Positions 35,873 to 45,072 of a stretch of DNA of 64,000 nucleotides are shown piece by piece. Numbering within the stretch: the stretch's first letter is position 1; every line of letters begins with the position of its first letter. Origin of the DNA: Aliamphritea ceti (GTDB lineage: Bacteria > Pseudomonadota > Gammaproteobacteria > Pseudomonadales > Balneatricaceae); assembly GCF_024347215.1 (NCBI RefSeq), contig NZ_AP025282.1:4402001-4466000 (forward strand), given 5' to 3'. The notes beneath the pieces were generated by a model. That model was not told where the DNA came from. It saw only the letters and a list, made by a program, of their open reading frames with translations, and made no database searches. A program made the position numbers and the translations under genes.

Positions 35873-37822
35873 ATGCCTATACGCAGTCAGTTCATTTTAG
35901 CCCTACTAATAAGTATCGTGATTCCAGTCGCCTGTATCACCACACTTGCCATAATTGAATTCAGAAAAAGTGCTGTCGGTAACTTTGAACAGGCCAGTCT
36001 CAGCGAAATACGTCAGGTCGATAACGCATTCAGCCTCTACCTGAACGGCTTGGCAGAAGATGTTGCCTACCTCGCCAAAAAGCCTGAACTGCGCCAGTTA
36101 GATGGCAGCGCAGCCAAATACGTCGATAAAGCACCGGCACAAATGACGCCTATGCAGAACAGCGAAAAAGAAGTCGCTGTTTTCACCTTATTTGATACTT
36201 TTGGTCAGGCCCGCCCTGATCTGACTTATGTTTTTCTCGGCATGAGTGACGGCGCATATATTCAGTGGCCGACCGGTAAAAACGGTCAAAACTACGATCC
36301 AAGAAAACGCCCCTGGTATTCTTCCGGAGACTCTGCCAACGGCCGGATTATCCGTGCACCCGCTTACAAAGATATCAACACCGGTGCCCCACTGGTTGAT
36401 TATCTGGTTAAATTTCAGGGTCAGGATGGACTGACAGGCGTCGTCGGTGTCGATGTTACCCTGGATAAACTGACTGAAATGATCAAGCAGGTTAAGTTCG
36501 GTCAATCCGGTTATGTAATGATGATCGAAGACACCGGAACGATCCTGGCAGACCCGGCTAACCCGGATAATAACTTTAAGCCTGTTAGCTCATTGGGAAA
36601 TGACTTTACCCGTCAAATTGCTGCTGAGGGTATTTCTGAAGTAGAGATAGATGGTCAGAGCTGGTTCGCAACTGTTTATGTTTCGCCTACGCTTGGCTGG
36701 AAGTTTGTGGGCCTGGTACCTACCGATGAAGTGTTTGCAGTCATCGACGAACTGGCGGGCATTATTCTGCTGATGAGCCTGGTATTAGTGGCGGTGTTTG
36801 TCGTCTTCGCTGGCTGGTTTGGTAACCGTATTACTAAACCTATGCATGTCATCACAACCGGTTTGCAGGAAATAGCAAACGGCGAAGGTGACCTGACCCG
36901 CCGCTTAGATATCAAAGGCAAAAATGAATCTGCTCAAATGGCGGCGGCGTTTAACAGTTTTATAGAAACCATCAGCACCCTGATCAGTGAAATAAAATCT
37001 AACGCGAATCAGGTGGGTAGCTTTGCGAAAGAAGCGAATGAAGTGTCTACCGAAGTTAGCCAGGTCGCTGTTCAGCAATCACGTTCAATTGAAGGTGTTT
37101 CGACTGCATTTTACGAAATGGTAACGGCATCTAATGAAGTTGCGCAGCACTGTACCCTGACTGCAGACGCGGCAGATAACAGCCAGCTACAGGTTGAAGA
37201 AGGCCGTAAACTGATACTGAACACTTCAACACTGGTTAATGAGCTGGAAGCTATTATCGTTGATTCAAACGATGCCATGGCAGAACTGGCTGACGAGTCT
37301 CGCAACATCACCAGTATACTGGAAACAATTCGGGGCATTGCCGGCCAGACTAACTTACTTGCTCTGAACGCTGCCATTGAGGCTGCCCGGGCCGGCGAGA
37401 GTGGTCGCGGATTCGCAGTGGTTGCCGATGAAGTTCGTACGCTGGCACAGCGAACCTCAGAATCTACAGAAGAGATTGATACTCTGATAACCAGTCTGAC
37501 TAAACGCACACAAGTCGTATCCGAAAAGCTATCAAGCAGTTTGGAAGGTTCGAAACAAACGGTTGAAACGACGGATCAGACCAAGTCTATCTTCGAAGCC
37601 ATTGAGCAGTCGGTAGACAGTATCCGTGATTTAGCGACTCAGATTGCATCAGCTGCTGAAGAACAAAACCTTGTGACGGAAGAAATCAACAAGAATATTC
37701 ACGACCTGAATGATGAGGCTAGTCGTGCACAGGGTATTGCTGAGGACTCCCGGCAAACGTCCGATAAAATGAGTGAAATTTCGACAGACCTTAATACTCT
37801 GGTAGGACGTTTTAAAACCTGA
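35873..37822 (+). CDS. Methyl-accepting chemotaxis protein with dCache sensor
   Basis: About 649 residues from ATG 35873, seven nt after AGGAG; an earlier TTG in frame is rejected. TM1 lies at about 7-29; a periplasmic dCache sensor at about 35-295 has YDPRKRPWY (141-149) and VVGVDVTLDKL, a pattern shared with amino-acid-sensing chemoreceptors. TM2 is near 300-325, followed by HAMP and the methyl-accepting coiled coil. The kinase-control tip GQTNLLALNAAIEAARAGE begins near 491. There is no C-terminal pentapeptide for CheR tethering. It controls swimming direction through CheA/CheW. An amino acid or related ligand is plausible but not proven. Confidence 0.95.
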   Translation: MPIRSQFILALLISIVIPVACITTLAIIEFRKSAVGNFEQASLSEIRQVDNAFSLYLNGLAEDVAYLAKKPELRQLDGSAAKYVDKAPAQMTPMQNSEKEVAVFTLFDTFGQARPDLTYVFLGMSDGAYIQWPTGKNGQNYDPRKRPWYSSGDSANGRIIRAPAYKDINTGAPLVDYLVKFQGQDGLTGVVGVDVTLDKLTEMIKQVKFGQSGYVMMIEDTGTILADPANPDNNFKPVSSLGNDFTRQIAAEGISEVEIDGQSWFATVYVSPTLGWKFVGLVPTDEVFAVIDELAGIILLMSLVLVAVFVVFAGWFGNRITKPMHVITTGLQEIANGEGDLTRRLDIKGKNESAQMAAAFNSFIETISTLISEIKSNANQVGSFAKEANEVSTEVSQVAVQQSRSIEGVSTAFYEMVTASNEVAQHCTLTADAADNSQLQVEEGRKLILNTSTLVNELEAIIVDSNDAMAELADESRNITSILETIRGIAGQTNLLALNAAIEAARAGESGRGFAVVADEVRTLAQRTSESTEEIDTLITSLTKRTQVVSEKLSSSLEGSKQTVETTDQTKSIFEAIEQSVDSIRDLATQIASAAEEQNLVTEEINKNIHDLNDEASRAQGIAEDSRQTSDKMSEISTDLNTLVGRFKT

Positions 37823-37844
37823 TCAGACCTCATATCCATCACTT

Positions 37845-37872
37845 GGTAAGGTCACTTATGGGTGACCTTACC
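37845..37872. other. 11-bp hairpin at the end of the zinc-ribbon gene
   Basis: GGTAAGGTCAC (37845-37855) and GTGACCTTACC (37862-37872) pair perfectly across a 6-nt loop between convergent genes. The hairpin overlaps the stop codon of the minus-strand gene. No T tract follows, so termination would be non-classical. Confidence 0.65.
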
Positions 37873-38103
37873 ACCAATTATCTTGTACGCCGGCACACCC
37901 CGAATGAGCGTTTCCCGCGCAAAGTTAATACCGCATCCAGGACATTCGCAGGCTACATTTGTATAGTCTGTGACAATTCGCTCAATAAAACATTTTACCA
38001 ATGCACCCTTGCCGCCCTTGCGGTAACGAAATAACGGCGCCCGGCATTTAGCACAAAAGATATCTACCGACTTTTCCGGCAGTTTTTTATTCGGCTTTGC
38101 CAT
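37852..38103 (-). CDS. Small zinc-ribbon protein
   Basis: An 83-residue basic protein with two cysteine knuckles, FCAKCRAPLF and CECPGCG, forming a probable four-Cys zinc ribbon. A Lys/Arg-rich stretch (RYRKGGKGALVK) lies between them. There is no signal or membrane segment. It resembles small conserved hypothetical zinc-ribbon proteins of marine gammaproteobacteria and distantly the Com/translation-regulator ribbons, but no function can be assigned. Its stop is inside a strong hairpin, and it converges with the chemoreceptor gene. Confidence 0.75.
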   Translation of the reverse strand: MAKPNKKLPEKSVDIFCAKCRAPLFRYRKGGKGALVKCFIERIVTDYTNVACECPGCGINFARETLIRGVPAYKIIGGKVTHK

Positions 38104-38258
38104 GTATAACCTGTTATCTCAGTCGCAAAATTGGGCTAATTAATTCAGTCGCTAAACAAAAGGGAACTCACAAGCGAAAGAAAGCTAATAATAAATAGCT
38201 GAGTTCACTTTCTGAACGCTGAGATCTGTATTGTTGACCAAATCATACTGTATGCATA

Positions 38259-39407
38259 TTAAGGAATACTCCGATAAATTTCATCGGAGGCCCCCAGCAG
38301 TAACAGAGGTGGCTGATACCCCACCAGCTCGGCACTTTTAAGATTCACTGCCATTCTTACCGGTTCAACAAACAACTGCGTTAACTGGTTCGGTCTAGCC
38401 CCGTTAAAGACCTTACCCATCGTCATTGCGTGAAAGTTACCCACGGCCCGAAAACCCGCCTGTGAAATACTCATCAACAGCCCCTGACGCACTTCCTTAC
38501 CGCCGTTTTGGGAAAAGGTTGGAATTTTATGCTTATTCACGATAGAAATCAGCGCAGGTAGGCTATTACTGTTAATCCCCCCCTGAGTTGTTACGTAAAT
38601 AGCATCGGCAGCTTTAACTAATGTTTTAAAGCACTTAATCACGCTGGATTCAGCCTTTTCTGTATCACTGATATCACTCTGCGTATAACAGGGCACCAGT
38701 GTAAACCCCCGTAACTCTGCCAGCTTCTCGGCCTCATCCCAGCCTGCGTAACTCCGTCCCTCAGCGCTATCTTCCAGTGCAATACCTAACCGCTGAAAAC
38801 CCACCAGATCATGAAATACCCTTAGCTGACGGGTGTATCTATCAGGATCCACTCTGGCATGAATATGCCCGAAACCGGAATCTTCTACACTTTTGACAAT
38901 GCCTGCAGACAAAGGATTGCTGGCAGAGATAATGAGCGTATTGGTGCTGTGCTGATGATTAGCAAGGTCCTGCCCGGCCCAGGTGCCGGCGGCGATCATT
39001 AAATCGATATCTTGTAGCTTATTAAGCCGCTCAAGTAGTTTCAGCTGTACAGCTTCACGTCGGGAATCATCCCAGCCAACCGTATAATGCCCATCTGCAA
39101 CAAACTCGATATAGCGCCCGCTGGCTTCTTCACTCAGCCAACGCCAGAGTTCAGCGGTTTGCTCCCCTTGCTGTTCAGGTAAAGGCTTAGCATCCAGCCA
39201 TCCCCGCTGCATCAATGCTTTAACTGTCGCGCTAAAAATCTTCTGATAATAAATATACTCTCCACCTTCCAGATAACCAATACGCCAGGGTTTACCGTCA
39301 TTAGTGGTAGGTGCAGATGAAAAGTCAGGTGATGTATTAGCCCCTACGGAGCAGGAAAGAAAAAATACGCTGCTTAGCAGCAGGGTCGAAAAAAACCGGA
39401 TTAACAT
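38259..39407 (-). CDS. ABC_sub_bind-type periplasmic binding protein
   Basis: About 382 residues from ATG 39407, preceded by AGAGGAAAGG; 16 extra upstream residues are possible but unlikely. The signal peptide (MLIRFFSTLLLSSVFFLSCS) ends near SVGA; SCS could also be a lipobox-like site. The body resembles the PF04392-type binding fold (WRIGYLEGGEYIYYQ, DIDLMIAAGTWAGQDLA, NTLIISASNPLSAGIVKS, ADAIYVTTQGGINSNSL, GNFHAMTMGKVFNGA). No ABC permease or ATPase is adjacent. A shorter related protein is encoded at 44107-45072 within a receptor-kinase module, so both may be sensory. Confidence 0.8.
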   Translation of the reverse strand: MLIRFFSTLLLSSVFFLSCSVGANTSPDFSSAPTTNDGKPWRIGYLEGGEYIYYQKIFSATVKALMQRGWLDAKPLPEQQGEQTAELWRWLSEEASGRYIEFVADGHYTVGWDDSRREAVQLKLLERLNKLQDIDLMIAAGTWAGQDLANHQHSTNTLIISASNPLSAGIVKSVEDSGFGHIHARVDPDRYTRQLRVFHDLVGFQRLGIALEDSAEGRSYAGWDEAEKLAELRGFTLVPCYTQSDISDTEKAESSVIKCFKTLVKAADAIYVTTQGGINSNSLPALISIVNKHKIPTFSQNGGKEVRQGLLMSISQAGFRAVGNFHAMTMGKVFNGARPNQLTQLFVEPVRMAVNLKSAELVGYQPPLLLLGASDEIYRSIP

Positions 39408-39664
39408 GGACCTTTCCTCTAAAAAATCGGTATCTCTTGGTCCTTGCGCGGGCATAAAATGCCTGTAAATTGCCGTCCTGATTACTGGCCTTTGATATCA
39501 GTCACTGATAACCGGGACAATCGATACTGCAACTCCGGTGGCGGTTGCTTCTGACAACTGGTAAGTACCAGAAGCATCGTGCTCAACTCCAGTATAGGCA
39601 AGCATATAGAGACGGCGTAGAATAGCAGCAAAATTAATACCCAAAGCAGTGAATACTCAGAATA

Positions 39665-40276
39665 ATGACTATCGAAAGCTCGATCAGCTTCTTTATTGCG
39701 ATCTTTATTTTCGGCATTACGCCAGGACCAGGAATTTTTGCCATACTGGCCAAAGCCATGGTTCAGGGCGGCCGTTCTTGCTTCATGCTCTCTCTGGGAA
39801 TGACGCTCAGTGACATCTGTTATCTGATCCTTGCCTGCATGGGCCTGGCGACTATAGCCGAACACTGGGGTGAAGTTTTCACTGTTATTCGCTGGGTAGG
39901 TGCAGGTTATCTGTTGTATCTGGGCTATAAACTTTTCACCAGCCCTGTCAGTGATACTGATACTGCAGAAATCCGCAGTAATCGAAGTGGAGATTTTCTG
40001 CAGGGTTTTCTTATCTCTGCTTCAAACCCGAAAGTCATTTTGTTTTATATCGCATTTCTGCCTACGTTCATGGATTTACAAAGTTTACAGACCACAGATA
40101 TTGCCCTGGCATCTCTGTTAACACTATTTGCCCTGATGGCCGGTCTGATGCTGGTTGCCCACTCTGCTCACTGGGCCAGTGCTAAACTCAAATCCCGTCA
40201 TGCACAGCAAAACCTCAATCGCAGTGCAGGCAGTATCATGATGGGAGCTGGCGTTTATCTCATCGCCAGCCGCTAA
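39665..40276 (+). CDS. LysE/RhtB family amino-acid exporter
   Basis: A 203-residue, six-helix exporter, the second LysE-type gene in the window but clearly diverged from the one at 24710-25312. FGITPGPGIFAILAKAMVQG is the family N-terminal motif; GYLLYLGYKLF and SASNPKVILFYIAFLPTF are also typical. Substrate unknown. No regulator gene lies beside it. Confidence 0.9.
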   Translation: MTIESSISFFIAIFIFGITPGPGIFAILAKAMVQGGRSCFMLSLGMTLSDICYLILACMGLATIAEHWGEVFTVIRWVGAGYLLYLGYKLFTSPVSDTDTAEIRSNRSGDFLQGFLISASNPKVILFYIAFLPTFMDLQSLQTTDIALASLLTLFALMAGLMLVAHSAHWASAKLKSRHAQQNLNRSAGSIMMGAGVYLIASR

Positions 40277-40325
40277 TATCCGACTTTCAGATAAAGTTAC
40301 CCTGCCGCGCATATTTGTATTTCGC

Positions 40326-40331
40326 TATAAT
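40326..40331 (+). promoter_or_regulatory. Probable -10 element of rlmG
   Basis: A consensus TATAAT lies 30 nt before the rlmG start. No good -35 is present at standard spacing. The element sits inside flanking GCCGCG / CGCGGC arms. Confidence 0.5.
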
Positions 40332-40360
40332 AACGCGGCATTTTTTAACAGGCTCAAACC

Positions 40361-41515
40361 ATGAATCAGCTGCACGTCCCGCAGGGTGAATTTTCCCTGC
40401 ACCGCTACCCGGTAAGGGCTAAAGAAACCCTGCGTGCCTGGGATGCAGCGGATGAGTTAATTTTGCAACACCTTGCTGACGTCATCACACAAGACAACTC
40501 TCTGCAAAATATTCTGATTCTCAACGACGGTTGCGGTGCACTCGCAACAGCCCTGGCACCTTCAAACCCCGTGATTATGAGCGATTCTTTTATATCGCAT
40601 CAGGCGATACATCAGAACCTTCGCAGTAATCATAGCGATGATTTTCAGATTTCCGTTATCGATTGTCTGAAATCACCGGCAGAATATTTACCAAAACCGG
40701 AAGCACCGCTGGATCTGGTTATCCTGAAAATCACTAAAAGCCTTGCCCAGCTGGAAGATCAGTTACACCGTCTACGACCACTTATTACAGAACACACCCA
40801 GATTCTGGCAGGAGGAATGGTAAAAGCTATTCATACCTCAACACTGGAATTATTCGGTAAAATTATTGGTCCGACACATACATCCCTGGCTAAGAAAAAA
40901 GCCCGGCTGATTCATAGTCAACCAGACCTTACTTTGACACCCGGTATAAACCCGTTTCCCAAAAGCCTGCCACTGCCAGATCACCATTTAGATATTATTA
41001 ACCACGCCAGTGTTTTCTCCCGCGATAAGCTGGATATCGGCACACGCTTCTTTCTGGACAACATGCCATCCGGTGACCTGCCGTGCAGTATCATTGATCT
41101 GGGATGTGGTAATGGCTTACTTGGAATTGCTGCTGCTAAGGCGAACCCAAATGCAAAACTAACATTAGTAGATGAGTCATTTATGGCCGTAGCATCTGCC
41201 GAAAAAAACTTTGCAAGTAACCACACTGAAAGACAGGCTGACTTTCACGTTACTGACTGCCTGGCTGGAATTTCAGATAACAGTGCCGATATAATTCTGA
41301 ATAACCCCCCTTTTCATCAACAAAATACGATAGGCGATTTTATCGCCATACAAATGTTCAAGGATGCTAAACGGGTTCTCAAAACCGGTGGCGAGTTGTT
41401 AGTCATTGGTAACCGCCATCTGGGTTATCATGTCCCCCTTAAGCGTCTGTTCGGAAACTGCACAACTCAGGCCAGTAATAAGAAGTTTGTCATTCTTCGC
41501 TGTATTAAACGCTGA
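40361..41515 (+). CDS. rlmG: 23S rRNA (guanine-1835-N2)-methyltransferase RlmG
   Basis: A 384-residue enzyme, E. coli RlmG size (about 378), which methylates G1835 of 23S rRNA using S-adenosylmethionine. The N-terminal half is a degenerate methyltransferase-like domain (LRAWDAADELILQHL, ILNDGCGALATALA, IHTSTLELFGKIIGPTHTSL). The C-terminal half is catalytic, with IDLGCGNGLLGIAAA for SAM and the NPPFHQQ motif of N2-guanine methyltransferases, then FGNCTTQASNKKFVIL at the end. Both halves match RlmG closely from memory of the E. coli protein. It is transcribed alone. Confidence 0.94.
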   Translation: MNQLHVPQGEFSLHRYPVRAKETLRAWDAADELILQHLADVITQDNSLQNILILNDGCGALATALAPSNPVIMSDSFISHQAIHQNLRSNHSDDFQISVIDCLKSPAEYLPKPEAPLDLVILKITKSLAQLEDQLHRLRPLITEHTQILAGGMVKAIHTSTLELFGKIIGPTHTSLAKKKARLIHSQPDLTLTPGINPFPKSLPLPDHHLDIINHASVFSRDKLDIGTRFFLDNMPSGDLPCSIIDLGCGNGLLGIAAAKANPNAKLTLVDESFMAVASAEKNFASNHTERQADFHVTDCLAGISDNSADIILNNPPFHQQNTIGDFIAIQMFKDAKRVLKTGGELLVIGNRHLGYHVPLKRLFGNCTTQASNKKFVILRCIKR

Positions 41516-41874
41516 ACCATTCATAAGAAGCACAGACAAAGGCCTGAATCACAAGATCTCTCCTCCTCTATACAGCCTAAAAATCTTGCTGCCATATGCA
41601 TAAATAGCAGTTATTATGTATATTGAAACACATGATTTACGTAGCTATATGCCGACCCATCTTAGGCCGCAGCTGAAGTATTCAGGTCAGGAAAAGAGTC
41701 AGAAAATTCTCTTTCACAGGATATAAACCTGACAAAAAAACACCGGATGTTTAAAACCAATTCTGGATTCTCTCGAGCTGTTTGTGCGGTTAAATATTTA
41801 AGGACAGCATTAGCAAACAAGACTCTGATCAGGATACAGAGACTATCTTTTTTGCAATATACAGCCGGACAACT
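41516..41874. other. Intergenic region before the TonB-dependent receptor gene
   Basis: About 360 bp, AT-rich from 41590 to 41640. No gene or RNA is convincing; a 73-codon frame starting at 41747 has no ribosome site or recognisable content. It must hold the promoter of the downstream three-gene unit. Confidence 0.45.
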
Positions 41875-44055
41875 ATGTCGTTATCAAAAACACACTGGTC
41901 AGACTTTTACCGTTTTTCAGTGCAGAGACCACTACCTATTCAGTTGTCGCTTTTTATTGCATTGCTGAGCAGTACCTGCCTGTCTCAGGCACAGCAGGCA
42001 ATCACCGCCGTTGATGAATACCTCGCCTATAACGATGAAGATTATGCAATCTCAGAATTAAACTATCTGGCTGATATCCCTCTTATTTCAGCAGCAACAC
42101 GCCTGCCACAACAACGCCATGAATCACCAGCAGCGATTACAGTTATTGATCGGGCCGTTATCGATGCCTCTTCAGCACTAACCATTCCGGATCTGTTCCG
42201 TTTAGTTCCCGGCATGATGGCTTATAACACCTCGGCAAATACCTCAGCAGTTGCCTATCATGGTATGAGCGATAAGTTTCCTTCACAAATGGAAGTAATG
42301 GTTGATGGCCGGTCAATATACGTGCCGCTGTTATCCACCGTCATATGGGATACTTTAGGACTTACTGTAGATGACGTCGACCGTATTGAAGTTGTTCGTG
42401 GTTCGAACAGCGCTACACATGGTTCAAATGCATTTATCGGCGCCATTAATATTATCACCCGCTCCGGTCTGTCGAAGCCAGGAAGCAGCATAAAATATAC
42501 ACTTGGCAGCCTGAATACACAGAACTTTGAAGCACGCCATAAAGGCAGCTATTCACTGGGTAACTTCGCCCTCTCTGCCGGCAACCTGAGCAATGATGGC
42601 ACGAGTAAATTCAAAGATGATGCGACACGAAAATACCTAAACTTCAATACCGTGATCACCCCAAATCTCCAAGACACTCTGACGTTTAATCTGGGTGTGA
42701 GTGAAGGTTATACCAACATTGGTGATATCGACAGTACACCGGATCTCACACAACGCACCTATCACACCAACAGCCAGCATATTAAATGGCAGCGCATACT
42801 TCAGGACGAAGCTGAAGTAGAAATCCAGTATTCACATAATTATTACAATCTGGAAGCACCACTGTTTGATGTAGCAGCGGTACAACGATCTCTCAGCCCG
42901 TCTCTCACATCCGCCCAGGCTGAAGCTTTTATTGCTGCAAACCCTGTTCGTCAGACCAGTGAAGTCGGGGATATCGAACAGCACGATATTGAAATGACCT
43001 GGCGGAAGCAAATATCCCCAGTCAATCAGTTTGTAATCGGTGGCGGCTATAAGTTTGATCAGGCCCGAAGTCTCGAGCTATTAGATACCACAGACTGGAT
43101 CAGCGAGGAGCGCACCCGTATTTTCTCCAATTGGGAATACAGTGGTATCAACGACTGGGTTTTTAACGCCGGCGCAATGGTTGAACAGGCTACTGCAGGA
43201 AACAGCAAAACACGTATTTCCCCGCGCTTAGCCGCTAACTATCAGCTAACAGACACCAGTGGATTACGCAGTTCGGTCAGCCAAGCGTATAGAATGCCAT
43301 CTTTGCTGGAAGCTAATATGCAAAACATCATCCGCACTCCCAGCTTTCTCCCGTCATCTTCACCGTCCATTTACACAATAGAAACACTGGCTAATCCTGA
43401 TATTGAACCTGAGCGATTACGATCACTGGATGTTGGCTATTTTAAAAACTGGCCTGAATATAACAGTCAGGTTGATCTGCGAATATTTTACGAGCGTATA
43501 GACAACGGTATCGCCACTGCTTTTCAACCAATAGCGAACCCGGCAAGCACAGCTAGCGGTGATACACGTTACCGCACAGAAACGAATGGTGCAGAATGGA
43601 ATAACAGGGGCTTTGAAACCCAGATTCGCTATCAACCCAATGTTGAATTCAACCCACTGATATTATTTAACTACAGCTATATTCACGTCCGCGGCTTTCG
43701 CAATAAAGGCCACAGCAACGTAGGTGACGCTGACGAGATTGATCGTTTAGAAAACCGTACACCAATGCATACGGCATCGTTGCTGGCCAGCGTGACACTT
43801 CCGGAAAACCTGCAATTCAGTATTTCACACTTTTACATGTCTGAAGTTAAATGGCTGGAAGGCAGTGGCAATGTGCCTAACCGTCAGTACAACCGAACGG
43901 ATATAAAAATCAGCAAAGGCTTTAAATATCAGAGTGGCAGCGAACTGAAAGTAAATTTTCTTGTGCATAATCTGCTAGATGATCCATATCCGGAATTCTA
44001 TGCCGATAACCTGTTTGACCGACGGGCTTATATGCAAATGGAACTGAGTTTTTAA
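41875..44055 (+). CDS. TonB-dependent outer-membrane receptor of a signalling-type locus
   Basis: A 726-residue receptor. The signal peptide spans about residues 20-42 (IQLSLFIALLSSTCLSQAQ). A short region follows with a possible TonB-box-like DIPLISAATRL, then the plug (ESPAAITVIDRAVIDASSAL, IPDLFRLVPGMMAYNTSA, VMVDGRSIYVPLLSTVIWDT, DRIEVVRGSNSATHGSNAFI, GAINIITRSG), then the barrel, ending MQMELSF with terminal Phe. The plug is closer to the BtuB/colicin-receptor group than to siderophore receptors. Ligand unknown. The next genes encode a periplasmic binding protein and a hybrid kinase on the same strand, 51 nt on, implying that the receptor supplies or senses a ligand for that kinase. Confidence 0.88.
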   Translation: MSLSKTHWSDFYRFSVQRPLPIQLSLFIALLSSTCLSQAQQAITAVDEYLAYNDEDYAISELNYLADIPLISAATRLPQQRHESPAAITVIDRAVIDASSALTIPDLFRLVPGMMAYNTSANTSAVAYHGMSDKFPSQMEVMVDGRSIYVPLLSTVIWDTLGLTVDDVDRIEVVRGSNSATHGSNAFIGAINIITRSGLSKPGSSIKYTLGSLNTQNFEARHKGSYSLGNFALSAGNLSNDGTSKFKDDATRKYLNFNTVITPNLQDTLTFNLGVSEGYTNIGDIDSTPDLTQRTYHTNSQHIKWQRILQDEAEVEIQYSHNYYNLEAPLFDVAAVQRSLSPSLTSAQAEAFIAANPVRQTSEVGDIEQHDIEMTWRKQISPVNQFVIGGGYKFDQARSLELLDTTDWISEERTRIFSNWEYSGINDWVFNAGAMVEQATAGNSKTRISPRLAANYQLTDTSGLRSSVSQAYRMPSLLEANMQNIIRTPSFLPSSSPSIYTIETLANPDIEPERLRSLDVGYFKNWPEYNSQVDLRIFYERIDNGIATAFQPIANPASTASGDTRYRTETNGAEWNNRGFETQIRYQPNVEFNPLILFNYSYIHVRGFRNKGHSNVGDADEIDRLENRTPMHTASLLASVTLPENLQFSISHFYMSEVKWLEGSGNVPNRQYNRTDIKISKGFKYQSGSELKVNFLVHNLLDDPYPEFYADNLFDRRAYMQMELSF

Positions 44056-44106
44056 GCAGTAATGGAATTTTGACCTTAGGTCACCGATCAATGTCAGAGT
44101 AAGCAT

Positions 44107-45072
44107 ATGGATAGGTGTGTACTGACCAGCTTTAAGCTCCGAAAAGGGCTAAAAATTTTGCAAAGCCTGCTCTGCTGGTTTTGCATTGTTAACCTGTGCG
44201 CTGCCAACGCAGCTGCAAAGGCTCTGGTCGTCCTGAGCAATGAACAGCAACCCTATCAAATCGTTAACCGTGAAATCATTTTACAGTCTGAAGGCCCTGC
44301 GCCCCAGAGCATTTCTCTGGAAAACTTACGTAAACTCCCCCCTGACTATTTACAGCAGTTCGATCCGCTGATTACTGTTGGCAGTGCCGCAGCAGACTAT
44401 ATCTTCAGTCAGGCCCCTGCCAACAGTAAAATAATCAGCAGCTTTATTCCCAAACCCAGTTTTCTGAGTTTACAAAAGCGCTATTCAGCCCGACAGCAGG
44501 CCATCAGCCATACGGCTATTTTTCTTGACCAACCTTATTACCGTCACGTTATCCTGGCACGGGCTATACAACCAAACGCCAAGAGCCTTGGCGTGATCCT
44601 CGGACCAACTACAGGCAAAGATCTGCAAGCCATTGAAACCGTCAGTAAGTCGCTTGGCTTTACACTCAACCATGATGAATTAGTCAACAAAGATAATCCT
44701 TTGCAAATGCTGCAGCCTATCATGGCTCGCTCCGACATTTTTCTGGCATTACCCGACCAGGCTATTTTTAACCGTACCACGGCCAAATGGATTCTTTTCA
44801 TGAGCTATCAGCAACATATTCCGCTGGTAGGTTTCTCCCGTAGTTACGTTGATGCCGGCGCGATTGCTGCGGTGATTTCCACACCGGATCAGATAGGTCT
44901 GCAGACCGCTGAAATTCTTAATGCTTACAACCGTGAAGGCACCTTGCCACCAGCAAATTACAGTAATTACTTTTCCGTCATTACCAACCCTCAGGTAGCC
45001 CGCAACTTGAATATTGAATTGCCTGTTCCCTCTCAGCTCGAAGCCCGTATCAAAGAGGCAGACCTAAGATGA
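44107..45072 (+). CDS. ABC_sub_bind-like periplasmic protein of the kinase module
   Basis: A 321-residue exported protein. A signal peptide near residues 13-38 (LKILQSLLCWFCIVNLCAAN) precedes a two-lobe binding-protein-like body (ALVVLSNEQQPYQIVNREII, DPLITVGSAAADYIFSQ, AKSLGVILGPTTGKDLQ, IPLVGFSRSYVDAGAIAAVI) resembling PF04392 ABC_sub_bind proteins but without the full family length. Its stop overlaps the kinase start by 4 nt (ATGA), so the two are translationally coupled. With no transporter genes nearby, it probably presents a ligand to the kinase periplasmic domain (inference). Confidence 0.78.
   Translation: MDRCVLTSFKLRKGLKILQSLLCWFCIVNLCAANAAAKALVVLSNEQQPYQIVNREIILQSEGPAPQSISLENLRKLPPDYLQQFDPLITVGSAAADYIFSQAPANSKIISSFIPKPSFLSLQKRYSARQQAISHTAIFLDQPYYRHVILARAIQPNAKSLGVILGPTTGKDLQAIETVSKSLGFTLNHDELVNKDNPLQMLQPIMARSDIFLALPDQAIFNRTTAKWILFMSYQQHIPLVGFSRSYVDAGAIAAVISTPDQIGLQTAEILNAYNREGTLPPANYSNYFSVITNPQVARNLNIELPVPSQLEARIKEADLR

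Noticed and set aside
39482..39865. A 127-codon minus-strand frame whose tail contains a lipobox-like LTSC.
   Set aside because: It runs antisense to the LysE exporter for half its length, and the remaining fragment is too short and without family features.
41747..41968. A 73-codon frame upstream of the TonB-dependent receptor.
   Set aside because: It overlaps the receptor start in another frame, has no ribosome site, and the composition is random.
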